Part shown: piece by piece, positions 24,916-36,146 of the stretch
Layout of the letters: every line of letters begins with the position of its first letter
How positions within the stretch are numbered: position 1 is the stretch's first letter
Source of the DNA: Dioscorea cayenensis subsp. rotundata
Taxonomy: Eukaryota; Streptophyta; Magnoliopsida; Dioscoreales; Dioscoreaceae
Assembly (NCBI RefSeq): GCF_009730915.1
Contig: NC_052488.1
Location: 22,500,305 to 22,564,304, forward strand
DNA length: 64,000 nucleotides
Reading direction: 5' to 3'
Translations under genes and position numbers: made by a program
The notes under the pieces: generated by a model
The model's database searches: none
Seen by the model: only the letters and a program-made list of their open reading frames with translations
Told to the model about the DNA's origin: nothing

Positions 24916-25512
24916 ACATTTATATGTTTAGAATGACTTGTCTCTCTTGTCAAAATAATAATAATAATAATCTATAAATTTTGATTTTATTAAAATCTTA
25001 CTCGCCTCCAAATTAAGCCTATATTTCCCTGATCCCACCTTAATTTTTTCGCTTCCAGCACTGTGATCTACTGAGCACATACAAAGACAAATGGAACAAA
25101 AAGAATTTCCAGCTGCATTAAGAAAAGAAACAAGAAAGAAAGAACAACACAGTTGAACAAGATTTGCCACATTCTTGAAATTGTCCAGGTGAACATAAAG
25201 AAGTGATGGTAAAAGCAATCTGGCAAATTCTGAAATTGGTGGACTAACTCATAGAAGATAAACATTGTGTAGAATTCATGAACACTGTATTATAGTATGA
25301 TCTGGCAATATCAGGAGATAAGCCTCAATGATTATTAAGTAGCATGCTACTTGGACAAAGAGATACTACGGCAGAAGGGTACACTGCACTGGTTCATGGC
25401 TGAAATTTCTGGCAAGGTGACTAGACCTGCTCTATGCTATTTAGTGCGGTTGTCAATGACAGTATCAGTATGACAGTATGGCCTAGCTGGTGAAAAAATA
25501 CTACCTTTGTAA

Positions 25513-27703
25513 TTACCAGGGAAACCTATGACCCCTGCAATAAAAATAATTACTATTTTATTTCCGTCTCTATGTAAAAGGTTGAGAATTTAAATTGGAC
25601 CAGTGATTTGTCCATAATTTTCCCTCCAAAAAAAAAGACTACCTGGCTTTGCATTCATAGCACATAAATGAATGCCTACAGGTATATGCAGAATGTCCGA
25701 GATTCTTGCAATTGTAGCAAAGGGTTCGTGAGGTGCATTCTGCAGACGTGTGTCTGGTGAAATATCAGAACAACAAAATTATAAAATTAGTAATATTTTG
25801 TCAACAAAATATTGAGAGAAAATTGACCCAGAAATCCTAAACAACCATCAGTAACTTCTTCAGTTCTTTCAGATATCAAGTAGCATTTGTTAGAGGATGA
25901 ATTAACTCCCTCAAGTTAAATAAAGCTAGCGCAGTAAGTCACGGTTTCATGGATTTATAAAGCAAATTTCCTTGGCTTCAGGTGAGTTACTAGGAAGAAA
26001 TAACTAACAAGTGGCAAAAGGTTAGAATGAAGATACAGTTAATTCTCCTGAGGGTGTGTTTGAATTAGAGGGTGTAATATACCTGGTCCAGCCTATGTTG
26101 GTTCTTTCTTGTTGTGGTTAAAAGTATACATGCTCTACTTTTAACCACAACAAGAAAGAACCAACATAGGAGTGTTAATACATAGGCTGGAAGAAAAAGA
26201 AATTAATTTACCTCTTGATTATGAAAGAAGCAGGGAAACACATCTTTTATATGTAAATCTAAAATATAGTATTTCTAATTGGATTTTAGTGGCGAAAAGA
26301 TGGAATTTTCAAATAAAAAATCAACTCACTCAATAAAAAATAGATAGTTTATATCAAATGCAAAAATACTTACCCCGGTCGGCAACATTTGCTACAAGTA
26401 TTTGTTCTTGGACATAGCATGGCGGAATGGCCATTTCTATAGCAGCTATGGCAATGGTAACTGTCCCTGCAAGTTTTAGATGTTTGAGAATATTCATAAT
26501 TTCATATAGATGGGTATGAGTTGAACTTTTTAAATAAGAAATAAACTTAAAAATTACATAAAAGTTAATTAATTTAAACAAAACTGAAAAGTCTTACCGC
26601 CTATCACAAATGGGACAAACAAGCATATTGGGACAGTCTTTGGTGAAGTGCTGAGAGTTCATGCAGTGATTGCATAGGTGAAATATCCTGTAAGTTTAGA
26701 ATACTTGAGAACATTCATGTAATTTAATAACACAACTTATTCAGATGATATATGATCATATTTCTTTTAGAAAAATTGAATAATAAATAAGAGAAATAAA
26801 ACATTTCTTCTCTTTTACTGTTTCTTCGTACTTCCTCACCACTGGTGAGAGATGACTTTACCTCTGTATTTCTGTTTTTATTTCAATAAATTTGTGGTTT
26901 ATCCACATTTAACTCAAAAAGCATTTCCTAATAGATCAAAGGATGCATTCCCTAGACACGGTGTGAGAAAAAAAATAAAAATAAAGACACCGGATATGAG
27001 AGAAACTAAAATTTCACTGAGAATTATAATTAAAAGTAGAGGTATTCAAGAGCTTCATCAGATTTTCAATATTGTTTTCCCTGCAAATCGCTCTATTCTG
27101 TGCAGATGGGTCTGCAGGCAATTAAGATAATGACTGGGGGCAGAAAAAATAATTTTATAGGATAGACAAGAAAAATCAAACACATCTTATCCGGTGATGA
27201 TCAGCACTGGAATCTAGCAATGTCAGCTCACATGGAAACTTTGATCAGGATCAAAGTTTAGTTTTGGGTCCATATTGGGCTAAGCGTAACCATTTGCAAT
27301 ATGTCAAACATACTGAGCAAAAGATGTATGACCAAAAAACCTTGATCAAGACCAAAACATGTCTCAAATAGAAGGTATAGGTTCAATTTCTGCCCAACTC
27401 AATAGTTGAGAGTATGTAATTTATCATCATTTATAAAAAAATTAAAAATAAAACAATAAATCTAGCAAACATTTATTAAAATTTTTTTAAAAAAAGTCTC
27501 ACATGATCTATAACACCTGATCTATAATTTGTTAGATAGACTAACAAATTTATTAGAGTAACTAATAGTCTCACCTTGTTTAATTTAAAAAATATAAATT
27601 TAAATATATAAGCCTAGCTTTTTCATACTATTAACTTAAATTAAGTTCAAATAATATGCTTGATTCATTTTATAATAAATTTGTGATTTTTTATTTTTAT
27701 TAA

Positions 27704-27750
<47 letters not shown>

Positions 27751-30568
27751 GTTTGGTTTGCACCTAACATAATTAACCAACCTAGCTCACAATGGATTTG
27801 CTTCTTAACTATGATCTTGATTATTGTTGATTATTGTTAAGGGGTAGTTTTTTTTTTTTCTTAAAACCCATTACTATAATAACATCTAGCAGATTTTAAA
27901 ATTAAGCAATAAAATTTCTACACTTATATTTTTCACAATGAAGTTAACACCGATAGACTAAAAACCTATTGGCCATGTTTCTTATTCTATAGCACACAAG
28001 TCAAATGACAAGCGGTAATTTGTTGTAAAGGTTCTACCTTACACGCTCGGCATAGGGTGGCGGGAAGGCCGTGACACTTGCCATAGTGATATACTAATTC
28101 TTGATCAAAAGAATACTTCATGAACTACATAATCAAGTAATAAAAGGTTATTTAACCTGCTGAATTGGTCTGGACCACATGCATCGCACCTAAAGTCATT
28201 TCTGCAGATATAGAAGTAATGCCCACGTGTCTTGCATTTGAAGCACCTGGGTTGGTAGTCGCATGCTTCCATAGAGTGACTGGTAGTAAAACATCAAAAC
28301 CACAAAATCATGAAATTGACATTCCATAAACAAAACAACACCTTTTCGGTGAACTGTTCATTCTTGAATTTGATAAATTTGTGAAACTGCCACAAGCACC
28401 TTTTCAATTCTTTCAGATAAGAATAAGTATTTGTTAGAGAGACTAATACAACAAATTGCATGGATTCTCTAATCCTTAAGTAAAAAGTAGCACAATTAGC
28501 AGTGATTTCATAGATTGGGAAAGAGTAGCGGGGCGAACCCACTAAAGACCCGGGGGACGCTGCATGGCCCCTGAGTGGAATAAATGAAGATAGAGGCAGC
28601 TACATGGTACCGAAACCACCCATACACAACCACTATTCATAACTCCCAGAAATGTGCCCTCAGCCAAGAATCGAACTCTCACCACGAGCTTTATCGATGA
28701 CCCGTGTACCAATAGACCCAAAGGTCATTGGTAGTGATTTCATAGATTTGACAACCACTTTATCAAGGCTATAGGTTAGTTACAAAGGAAGAGATAAAAC
28801 CATATTCAGCTTTGGAAAGACACAATCAAACAAATCTAATATTTAATATTCATGCTTGGATTTTAGTCACCAAAGATGACATTTTCATGTATAAACTCAG
28901 CTCAAGAAATAAAAAAAAATAAATAGTTTATACCGCCAACAACATTCATAGTTTATTGGTGTAAGATTACCTAAGAGTGGACTAAAATTAAATATCAATT
29001 TTACCCGATATAAAAAGGTGAAAGTACATGACATATTTAGAAAACCAAACACAAACACGTCTCTAACATATAGTTTGTCTATTTTATCAAAATAATAGTA
29101 ATAATATTTACTAAATGTAAGAAAGTCTTACTCCGGTTGCCCACATCTGTAACAAATCTGACTTCTTGGACATTTCTCGGCAGAGTGCCCAGGTTGGCCG
29201 CAAGTGCTGCAATAAAAGCTGCCCCTGCAAATTTATATATTTAAGAATATCTAAAATTTCATAAAGATGAGGCTAGGTTGAAATTTTCAAATAAAATACA
29301 AGTTCAAGGATCACAGGAAAAATAATTTAGACAGAACAGAAAAAGCCTTACCATGTTCTACAAAATCCACCACGTCCAGTACAGAAAAACCAACGAAGAC
29401 GGTCTTGAATGAAGTGCAGAGAACTGCAGAAAATGCAAAGTTAAAATCTCCTGCAAGTTTAGAATACTTGAGAAAAACAACACAACTTCGTTTTTAACTT
29501 AAAGCAAAAGGATGCCGATGAGAACGCTTGGGCAACGATGATCTCATGACAGGTCACAGCAAAAAAAAGCTTAGACAGTGGAAAAAAACAAAGGGTTAAG
29601 ATCATATATGATCATATTTCTTCTAGAAAAATTGAATAATAAACAAAAGGGTGTATTTCTAACAGGTCAAAAGATGCATTCCCTAGACATGGTGTGAGAG
29701 AAAATAAAGACACCGGCTATGAGAGAAGCCAAAATTTCACCAAGAGTACTCATAATTAAAAGTGGAGCCATTCAAGAGCTTCATCAGATTTTAAGTATTG
29801 TTTTCCCTGCAAACCTCTTAATTCTCAACTGGAGGGTCTGCAGGCAAACAAGATAATCACTGGAAGCTGAAAAAAAAAATTTATAGGATTGACAAGAAAC
29901 ATCAAACACATCTTATTTGGTGATGATCAGCATTGGAATCTAGCAATGCCAGGTCTGCTTTTAATTATGAAAGATGGTAACTTTGATTAATGTATAGGTC
30001 AGGATCAAAGTTTAGTTTTGGGTCAAAATTAGACTAAGCCTAAACAACTTGCAGCATGTCAAACATACTGAACAAGATATATGCCCAGAAAACCTTAATC
30101 AAGACCAAAACATGACTCAAAATAATCTCTCTAACATATCCAAAGTTCTAATCGCAAAAGGCAAGAAGGATGATCAGCATAAAGAAACTATTTTATCAAA
30201 ACTCTTAAGCACAAATATTAAGTTTATAATCTGAAAACTCATTCAAGAAAAAAAATTCTGACGAAAGAATTTGAAAGACTGGACTTGACCTTCATATGAA
30301 CCAACCTAGCTCACAAGAGATTTGTTTATTAACCATGACACTCTTTAATGTCAAGGAGCCAACCCAATATTTCTTATGCTAGGACACAAGTCAAATGATG
30401 AGCTTAGCTTAGCATCCTCTTAAACAAATTCTCGATCAAAAGAATATTTCATGAACTCCAAAACTACAACAGCAACATTGATTCCACGAGCTTATTTGGC
30501 ATGCGAAAGCATGGATCTCCAGAGCTTATTTGAGTTGAATTTCAGTCCATTTATTCTCAAGTTTCCAG

Positions 30569-30606
<38 letters not shown>

Positions 30607-31093
30607 TTGCAAGAAATGCTTGGGTTATTTGAACCTCAGCCTACTCTGTCTACTTGCCAAGAGCCAGTGCACAAGTTATACATTGAATTATGATTCTTGC
30701 ACCATCAGAACAAGTGATCAATATCACAGCATATTACATTCCACATATGAATGTAATACTTTTTCTCACAAATTTTGACTTCTACGTGATATGATACGCA
30801 TTCTATATTTTAAAACTACAGCAAATTAATTAAATCCCACAATACAACTACAAATAATTTTGATCTGAATCAAAGCAGAAAAAGAAAAAGACATTTTCAT
30901 GCATAAGTAGAAGGAACCCTGAGTATGATCAAGATTATTCAATCAAATATTTAAATTAATATGTAAATCACAGAGATCAAACAACATGCAAAATATAGAT
31001 CAGGTAGGCAAAACCACACCTTTGGTTGCCACGATTGGGTACATTGTTCTGTGGAAATCCCAAAGGAGGCCTCCAGTTGCCTCCCATGTCCAT
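25513..31093 (-). CDS. CCHC zinc-knuckle protein with seven knuckles (CNBP/GIS2-like)
   Basis: Seven coding exons, 5' to 3': 31093-31020, 29224-29132, 28279-28157, 26687-26598, 26466-26374, 25753-25643 and 25534-25513; they join to 201 aa ending RGHRFPW-stop. All internal exons are multiples of three and start and end in phase 2. After MDMGGNWRPPLGFPQ come seven CX2CX4HX4C knuckles, for example CSTCGQPGHSAEKC, CFKCKTRGHYFYIC, CHSCYRNGHSAMLC and CYNCKNLGHSAYTC. Two more (CYRCGQPDHSMEAC and CSKCCRPGHTSAEC) are split by introns between the second Cys and the His; both restore perfectly on splicing. Partial CX2C pairs also occur. Such proteins bind single-stranded nucleic acid; a specific role is unknown. 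A non-coding first exon (about 32065-31986) and TATA box lie upstream. The last exon is short and less certain. Exons 25643-26687 and 28157-29450 are tandem duplicates. Confidence 0.78.
26092..26170. repeat. Perfect 35-bp inverted repeat with 9-bp loop
   Basis: 26092-26126 is the exact reverse complement of 26136-26170; the loop is TACATGCTC. An outer pair CCAGCCTATG (26088-26097) and CATAGGCTGG (26181-26190) overlaps the first arm. It lies in the intron between exons 26466-26374 and 25753-25643 of the knuckle gene and is absent from the paralogous intron. It is probably a foldback transposon remnant; a small-RNA precursor is possible. Confidence 0.9.
26801..26920 (+). mobile_element. LINE 3'-end fragment
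   Basis: About 115 bp nearly identical to the LINE tail at 57510-57625: TTCGTACTTCCTCACCACTGG, GATGACTTTACC, CTGTATTTCTGTTTTTATTT and CAATAAATTTGTGGTTTATC, then CACATTTAACT and a short A run. It is heavily 5'-truncated. ACATTTC-like sequence on the left and GCATTTC on the right may be a short target duplication. The duplicate segment near 29650 lacks it. Confidence 0.82.
28517..28732 (-). mobile_element. tRNA-derived SINE with 16-bp target-site duplication
   Basis: The direct repeat AGTGATTTCATAGATT lies at 28501-28516 and 28733-28748. Read on the minus strand the 216-bp insert starts with a tRNA-like head (TTGGTACACGGGTCATCG as A-box region and GAGTTCGATTC as B box) and continues into a GC-rich body ending CGCCCCGCTACTCTTTCCC. 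The paralogous site near 25940-25965 is empty. It sits in an intron of the knuckle gene. Confidence 0.85.
29352..29450 (-). pseudogene. Decayed duplicate exon of the zinc-knuckle gene
   Basis: It aligns with exon 26687-26598 and keeps both splice sites (CAG before, GT after). In the phase needed for splicing it has a TAA near its start, the fourth knuckle residue is no longer Cys (C-x2-C-x3-H remains), and it is 99 rather than 90 bp. Skipping it joins exon 31020 to exon 29224 in phase, which is how the model was built. Confidence 0.75.
30570..30602. repeat. (CA)n microsatellite
   Basis: About sixteen CA units in the first coding intron of the knuckle gene, just past the end of duplicate copy 2. 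Confidence 0.95.
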
Positions 31094-31690
31094 TCTGAAG
31101 GAACCAAAATAAAGAAACAATTTTTAATGAACTAAGTATGATTAGATTCTTCTTTATATTACCAATCCCACCTCAACTGCTCCATGATCAGTAAGAAAGA
31201 GGGAAAAGAAGAGAAATTCACTTCTTTATACGGGTGTAATACTTTTTCTCAAGGATTTTGACTTGGACGTGATTTGACACTCATTCTATATTTTAAAACT
31301 ACAGCAAATTAAATCCCACCATACAACTACAAATAAGTTTGACCTGAATCAAAGCAGAAAATTGAAAAGACATTTTCATGCATCAACATGGCCATTAATC
31401 TGCCTGGGGAGTGGAAAGAACATGTGAAATCAGAATCAAATATGTGAAATATAGAATCAAATAGGCAAAACCACATATGTCATTGCCATGACCGGGTACA
31501 TCGTCCCGTGGAAACCCCAAAGGAGGCCTCCAGTTGCCTCCCAAGTCCATTCTGAAGGAATCAAAATAAAGAAACCATTCTCAATGAACTGAGTATGATT
31601 AAATTCTTCTTTATACTACCAATCCCACCTCAACGGCTCCATGATCAGCAAGAAAGAGGAAAAAGAAGAGAAATTCATTTCCATTTGGCC
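30750..31690. repeat. Tandem duplication of about 480 bp around the start exon of the knuckle gene
   Basis: Units 30750-31235 and 31236-31690 are direct repeats. Both contain GTAATACTTTTTCTCA, then TATTTTAAAACTACAGCAAA, GACATTTTCATGCAT, the GGAGGCCTCCAGTTGCCTCC block of the start exon, and a TCCATGATCAG block. The 31236-31690 copy has an ATG exon (MDLGGNWRPPLGFPRDD, ATG at 31550) whose donor GT has become AT, so it seems not to splice in the old place. The 30750-31235 copy retains a working donor. Confidence 0.88.
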
Positions 31691-31985
31691 CAATCAGTCT
31701 CAAATCAACCAAAATCAAATTCTCAAACACTTCAGATACATCAAGAAACTGACTAAAAAAAAGATAAAATTTTTCAACCCTTCTTGGCATTAGAAAAAGA
31801 AATCCAATCGCCACAAATCAAAACCCTAAAACCATAAAACAAAAGAAAAAAAAGAAAAAAAAGAAACTAATAAATCTTGGTAGCTAGCTACTGCTCCGAA
31901 ACGAAATCCGTTTGCAACCCTAGAAAGTTGGAATCAAACAACAAAGAAGGAGGAATCACCAAGCGAGAAGGAGCAAAACCAGTAC

Positions 31986-32100
31986 CTTGATCTCTGAGGT
32001 GGAGATGGAGCTCCTTCTCGAGCGTTTCGATGGTCGCTCGTGAAAATGAATAGAAAAAAGAAAAGGCGCGAAGACGGGTTTGAAAGAGGGCCTTTTATAA
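31986..32100 (-). promoter_or_regulatory. TATA box and non-coding first exon of the zinc-knuckle gene
   Basis: TTATAAAAGG on the minus strand at 32100-32091 is a strong TATA box. Transcription should start near 32065. A donor (GATCAAG then GTACTG) ends a 5' UTR exon at 31986; the intron would run to the acceptor CTTCAG before 31094, spanning the decayed start-exon copy. Confidence 0.6.
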
Positions 32101-32899
32101 TGAATGAGGCGCCAGTTTAACGGTTTCTATCATAACGGGTTTCGGATCTTGGAGCTAGGATCAGACCCGATTCGTTAGGATTTAATATTTAACCACTATT
32201 TTTATATTTAATTTACGGGTTTTTTTTAAGCGTCAAAATGGTTGATGGATCATGTCATGGATTGATCAATTAGCCCGATTTAATAAATGGGTCAAACCCA
32301 AATTACCAATCAATCCATTTATAAACCATATAATCAAAACAATTTCAATTTGATTAACTAATTTTACAAATATAACCTATATAATACTTTAAAATACATA
32401 TATATATATATACACACACACATTTATAAAAACTTAAAATTATACCACCCTGACTCCTCAAGGTTCAAAGTTAATTAGTTATAACTATAAATAAGCATAA
32501 GCAATCTTAAACCATAAATAAAAGTGACAAGCAAATATGATTTTTTTTCAAGGAATATTAACTACTCCTCACTTTTATAAGGGAGTGCAAGCAATTTTCT
32601 TGTAATTTATATATTCTGATTATTAGAAAATCCAAATGAATGTTTTGATTTAATGAAACTATAATTATGAATGCAACAACCCCCAATCAACTTCAAAAGA
32701 ATTATTTCACTTAGTATTGATAAGGTTCAAATTCAACATAATTTGGCCAAAAACAACTACCAATGAAACATGACCAAAAGAAACATCCCCTTAACTTTGA
32801 ATGGAAAAAGAGTTCACTCTGAAAACAAAAGAATAAGAGACATTCATTCTGATGACAATAATGGTATCTCAAATCAACTATACTGATGATACGAAGAAT
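32101..32899. other. Spacer between zinc-knuckle promoter and UXS 3' end
   Basis: AT-rich with a TA/CA run at 32398-32423. It should include the UXS 3' UTR at the right end. Nothing else recognised. Confidence 0.5.
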
Positions 32900-35800
32900 T
32901 TAGGCAGTTTTGGGCACGCCGAGACGCAGACGGAAATCTTCCCCCATGAGAGGCAGACCGTCTCGCAACTTAATTTTGGGCTCCCATCCAAGCACTTCGT
33001 TTGCCTTTGTGATATCCGGCTTCCTCTGCCGAGGATCATCAGGAGTGTTCTCAACCATTTTTATAGTCACTGATGGGTTGATCAACTGCATTTCAAGTCA
33101 GATTAAAGTTCAGATTACAATCATCAAAAGCATTTGTTCTCCAATGAATTGATTCCAAGAGTGTAATAGAATGTAAAGAACTGACCCCTTTTACAGTCTC
33201 AGCAAGCTCAGTCATTGTAAATTCACCTGCAACCATGAAGAAGACTGAATCAGTCCAAAGTTTTTGCTGCAAGATGAAATCTGAATGTTGCTATGTTTTA
33301 CCCGGGTTTCCTAAATTGATTGGCCCTGTGTTGTCTCCTTCCATCAGCCGAATTAGGCCATTAACCTTGATATGAGGAATAGACAAAACAGTCAATTGTA
33401 CAATCAGACTGTTTTGATTGTTTATTTTTCAAATTACTCAATTTAAAGGTGATGATTATGTATACCATGTCAGAAACATAACAGAAGCTTCGAGTTTGTG
33501 TTCCTGGTGCTTGAACAGTCAATGCTTCACCTCTTGTAAGACAAAGTTAAGATTTTAATTCACTGGAACGTCAAGTTTTATGAATGAACGATTTGATATG
33601 AAGAAGAAAGCAAAAAGCTCACCGAAGTGCTTGAGCAATGAAGTTACTGACAACACGACCATCGTCAATGTTCATGCGTGGTCCATAAGTATTGAAAATT
33701 CTAGCGATTCGGATTTCTTCAGAAAGAACCACCCAATAAACAATAGAATAAGACAGGCACTTGAAAAACCACAATTTTCTCATAAGAGAAAATGTCAAGT
33801 CCACTAGAAAGACACAAAATGCAAATCAAGAGTCTTAGTCCAGAATGATATTTTACCTATTCCATGTTGCCTGTGGTAATCAAACATCAAAGTTTCAGCA
33901 ACTCGTTTTCCCTCATCATAGCAACTCCTGACCCCTGCAGCAAGAAATAATCATTCAATGAATGCCAGGCAGGAAAATTTAGCATGATGTTGTATGGGAC
34001 AAATCTCAAATACATAACCCAAAAGTTGGACAAATATGTACTTAGGCTGAGTAGTTTAAATAATTATTCTAAAAAGATCCATAAGCAGAAAAAAGTGGCA
34101 ATGATGAGATATCAAAAACAGTAAATGCTTTATTCTTGGAGAAGTGAATGGTAGCAGAAAATAAGTAAATAGTAAATTATATATATATATATATAAGCAA
34201 GTCCCCGGTTTGTCAAAAACAGCCTCAGCTCTATCATAACGAATCAACAACTCAGCATTCGATGTAAAAGACTACTGCTGAGTGGGGGAACATGAAATAA
34301 TAACCAAGAACCCCAGAAAAAGATTCAGGATGACAGGGTTTCAGGGAAGATGAAACCATACCAATTGGATTCACATTGCCCCAGTATTCCTCCTTTTGGG
34401 GATGCTCAAGAGGGTCACCATAAACCTCTGAGGTTGATGTCAGCAAAATCCTGAGGGAGAATTTAGAATAACAAATTACAAAATAAACATTGGTCACAGA
34501 ACAAATGAAGAAAAACCACAATAAGATTTACCTAGCTCCAACCCGCTTTGCAAGGCCCAGCATATTCAAGGTACCCATGACATTTGTCTTTATTGTCTGT
34601 CAGTTCAAATCAATGTCTTAATGAGTTCAGTATAAAATAGATACAAAGAAATGCGAGTGTAAAAACAAGATAACAATGACAGCCTGAAGTCATGAACAGA
34701 TAGAAGCTGATGCAGAAAACAGCAGTTCTAAAAGCAAGCAGTCTCAAAGGTTATAATAGCGCTCAGGCTCTCATTTAAGAAATGCAAGGTAAAGATCCTA
34801 TTCTAGGAAAAAAATAGGAAAGTGGATTTAAGAGTGGCAAGCTTCAATCTATCAATGAGGCAAACTAAACTACCATCAAACTAATTGAAAAAGTAGATGT
34901 GATACAAGGAACTCCTGACAGTGGAAACACTAAATACAATAAATATAAAGACTAGAGATCTTGCATTCAGATAGGAAGATGAATTTCCATATTGCAGTGA
35001 AAAATATCTGTAATTCCAGCATCATGTTGACAAACCTTCACGGGATTGTATTTGTAAAAGATTGGAGATGCAGGGCAAGCAAGATGATATATCTGATCAA
35101 CTTCAACAAGCAGTGGCTCCGTGACATCTGCAAGGATGCCAAAGAACATGTGTAATTGTAATCAGAAATCAATGCAAAGACTCTGAAAATATGCTTCAAC
35201 TGTGAAGTTCTCCATATACATAACTCAAACAAATGATAAAGTCACAAAGATAAGAGATATACCATGGCGAATGAGTTCAAATCTTGGATGACCAATCCAT
35301 TTCCTGAGGTTGTCCTTTGACCCGGTAAAGAAGTTATCAACAACAATTACCTGAATAAAAGAACCATCATATACATCAGTCATCCAAGTCAACATAAGGA
35401 AAACTACAGAATTTCTCCAATTTTGGGTAAAACAAATCTCTATCCCTTAATTAGAACTTGAATTACAACAATTTAAGTAACGCTCAACCAATTCTCAAAC
35501 TGACATTTACTTTATTCACCAAACACTTATAAGAATGAATCAATCTAAGCATTTCCTGAAGGAGCATCAAGCATAAGAATGTTTACAAGTACAGCAATCA
35601 AAATAATTTTTTTTCAACAAAGATGATCACCTCATTCTTTTCATTCTCCATCAATTTGTCAACAAGATGCGATCCAATGAAGCCAGCACCACCAGTCACC
35701 AAGATCCGCATATTGGACTACCATCCAAACCAACAAAGAAAAAACCAAAACAGATCAATCGCATTCACTGATAAATTCATAGAAAAACTAAAGACATCTC

Positions 35801-35969
35801 TAATCAATCAAAAGATCTATCAAATACCAAGCAAACGATCCGAAATGAAAACTCAAACCAGAAGATAAAAAAAAGGACCAAAATTTACCTGAAAAAACTT
35901 GGAAAATCTCAGAGGAGAAGGGGTTGGAGGCGGTTTCACCACTCCCTGATGCTCCCCATTCGCCGCCAT
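32900..35969 (-). CDS. UXS: UDP-glucuronic acid decarboxylase (UDP-xylose synthase), cytosolic type
   Basis: Twelve coding exons, 5' to 3': 35969-35889, 35717-35631, 35350-35263, 35127-35036, 34596-34532, 34450-34362, 33934-33857, 33716-33623, 33532-33466, 33365-33302, 33226-33186 and 33085-32900. Phases close to 343 aa, the size of the short UXS3/5/6 group without a membrane anchor. The NAD-binding GGAGFIG is at 36-42, the TSTSE segment at 142-146 and the catalytic YxxxK at Tyr173-Lys177. It converts UDP-glucuronate to UDP-xylose and CO2 for xylan and other wall polymers. Starts at [17 protein letters not shown], typical of the cytosolic isoforms. Confidence 0.98.
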
Positions 35970-36139
35970 TGCTCCGATCTCTACTCCACAACCCAACACC
36001 CAAAAATTACTTCTTTACGTCCCAAAAACAAAGAAAAACTTTCAAATCAATAAAACATATACTTACTTCACTACTTAAATCGATCCAAAAAAAAGGACGA
36101 ATTTCTAAGCGATGGATGAATCTGAAGATCCAAGAGTGC

Positions 36140-36146
36140 TTATATA
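36140..36146 (-). promoter_or_regulatory. TATA box of the UXS gene
   Basis: TATATAA on the minus strand, about 170 bp upstream of the ATG. This predicts a start near 36110 and a leader of about 140 nt. Confidence 0.55.

Larger units (their letters stand above)
25600..28140. repeat. Tandem segmental duplication, copy 1
   Basis: Matches 28141-30460 in direct orientation over exons and introns. Shared stretches include the exon triplets, TTTCAGATA-TTTGTTAGAG near 25868 and 28416, GGATGCATTCCCTAGACA at 26940 and 29672, and GATCAAAGTTTAGTTTTGG at 27251 and 30003. AAGACCAAAACATG occurs at 27348 and 30100. This copy alone carries a LINE 3' end (26801-26920), the hairpin at 26092-26170 and an AT-rich block at about 27375-27770, including an AAT microsatellite at 27705-27750. 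Confidence 0.85.
28141..30460. repeat. Tandem segmental duplication, copy 2
   Basis: Second copy, directly abutting copy 1 in head-to-tail order. It carries exons 28279-28157 and 29224-29132 and a decayed third exon (29450-29352). It alone holds the SINE at 28517-28732. The left junction is near 28135-28157 and the right end is set by TTTCATGAACTCCAAAACTA at 30446-30465 matching TTCATGAACTACATAATC in copy 1. Confidence 0.85.

Noticed and set aside
28517-28732. A tRNA gene on the minus strand, because of the B-box sequence
   Set aside because: The head does not fold into a full cloverleaf by eye, it continues into a 3' body, and a 16-bp target duplication frames it, so it is a SINE.
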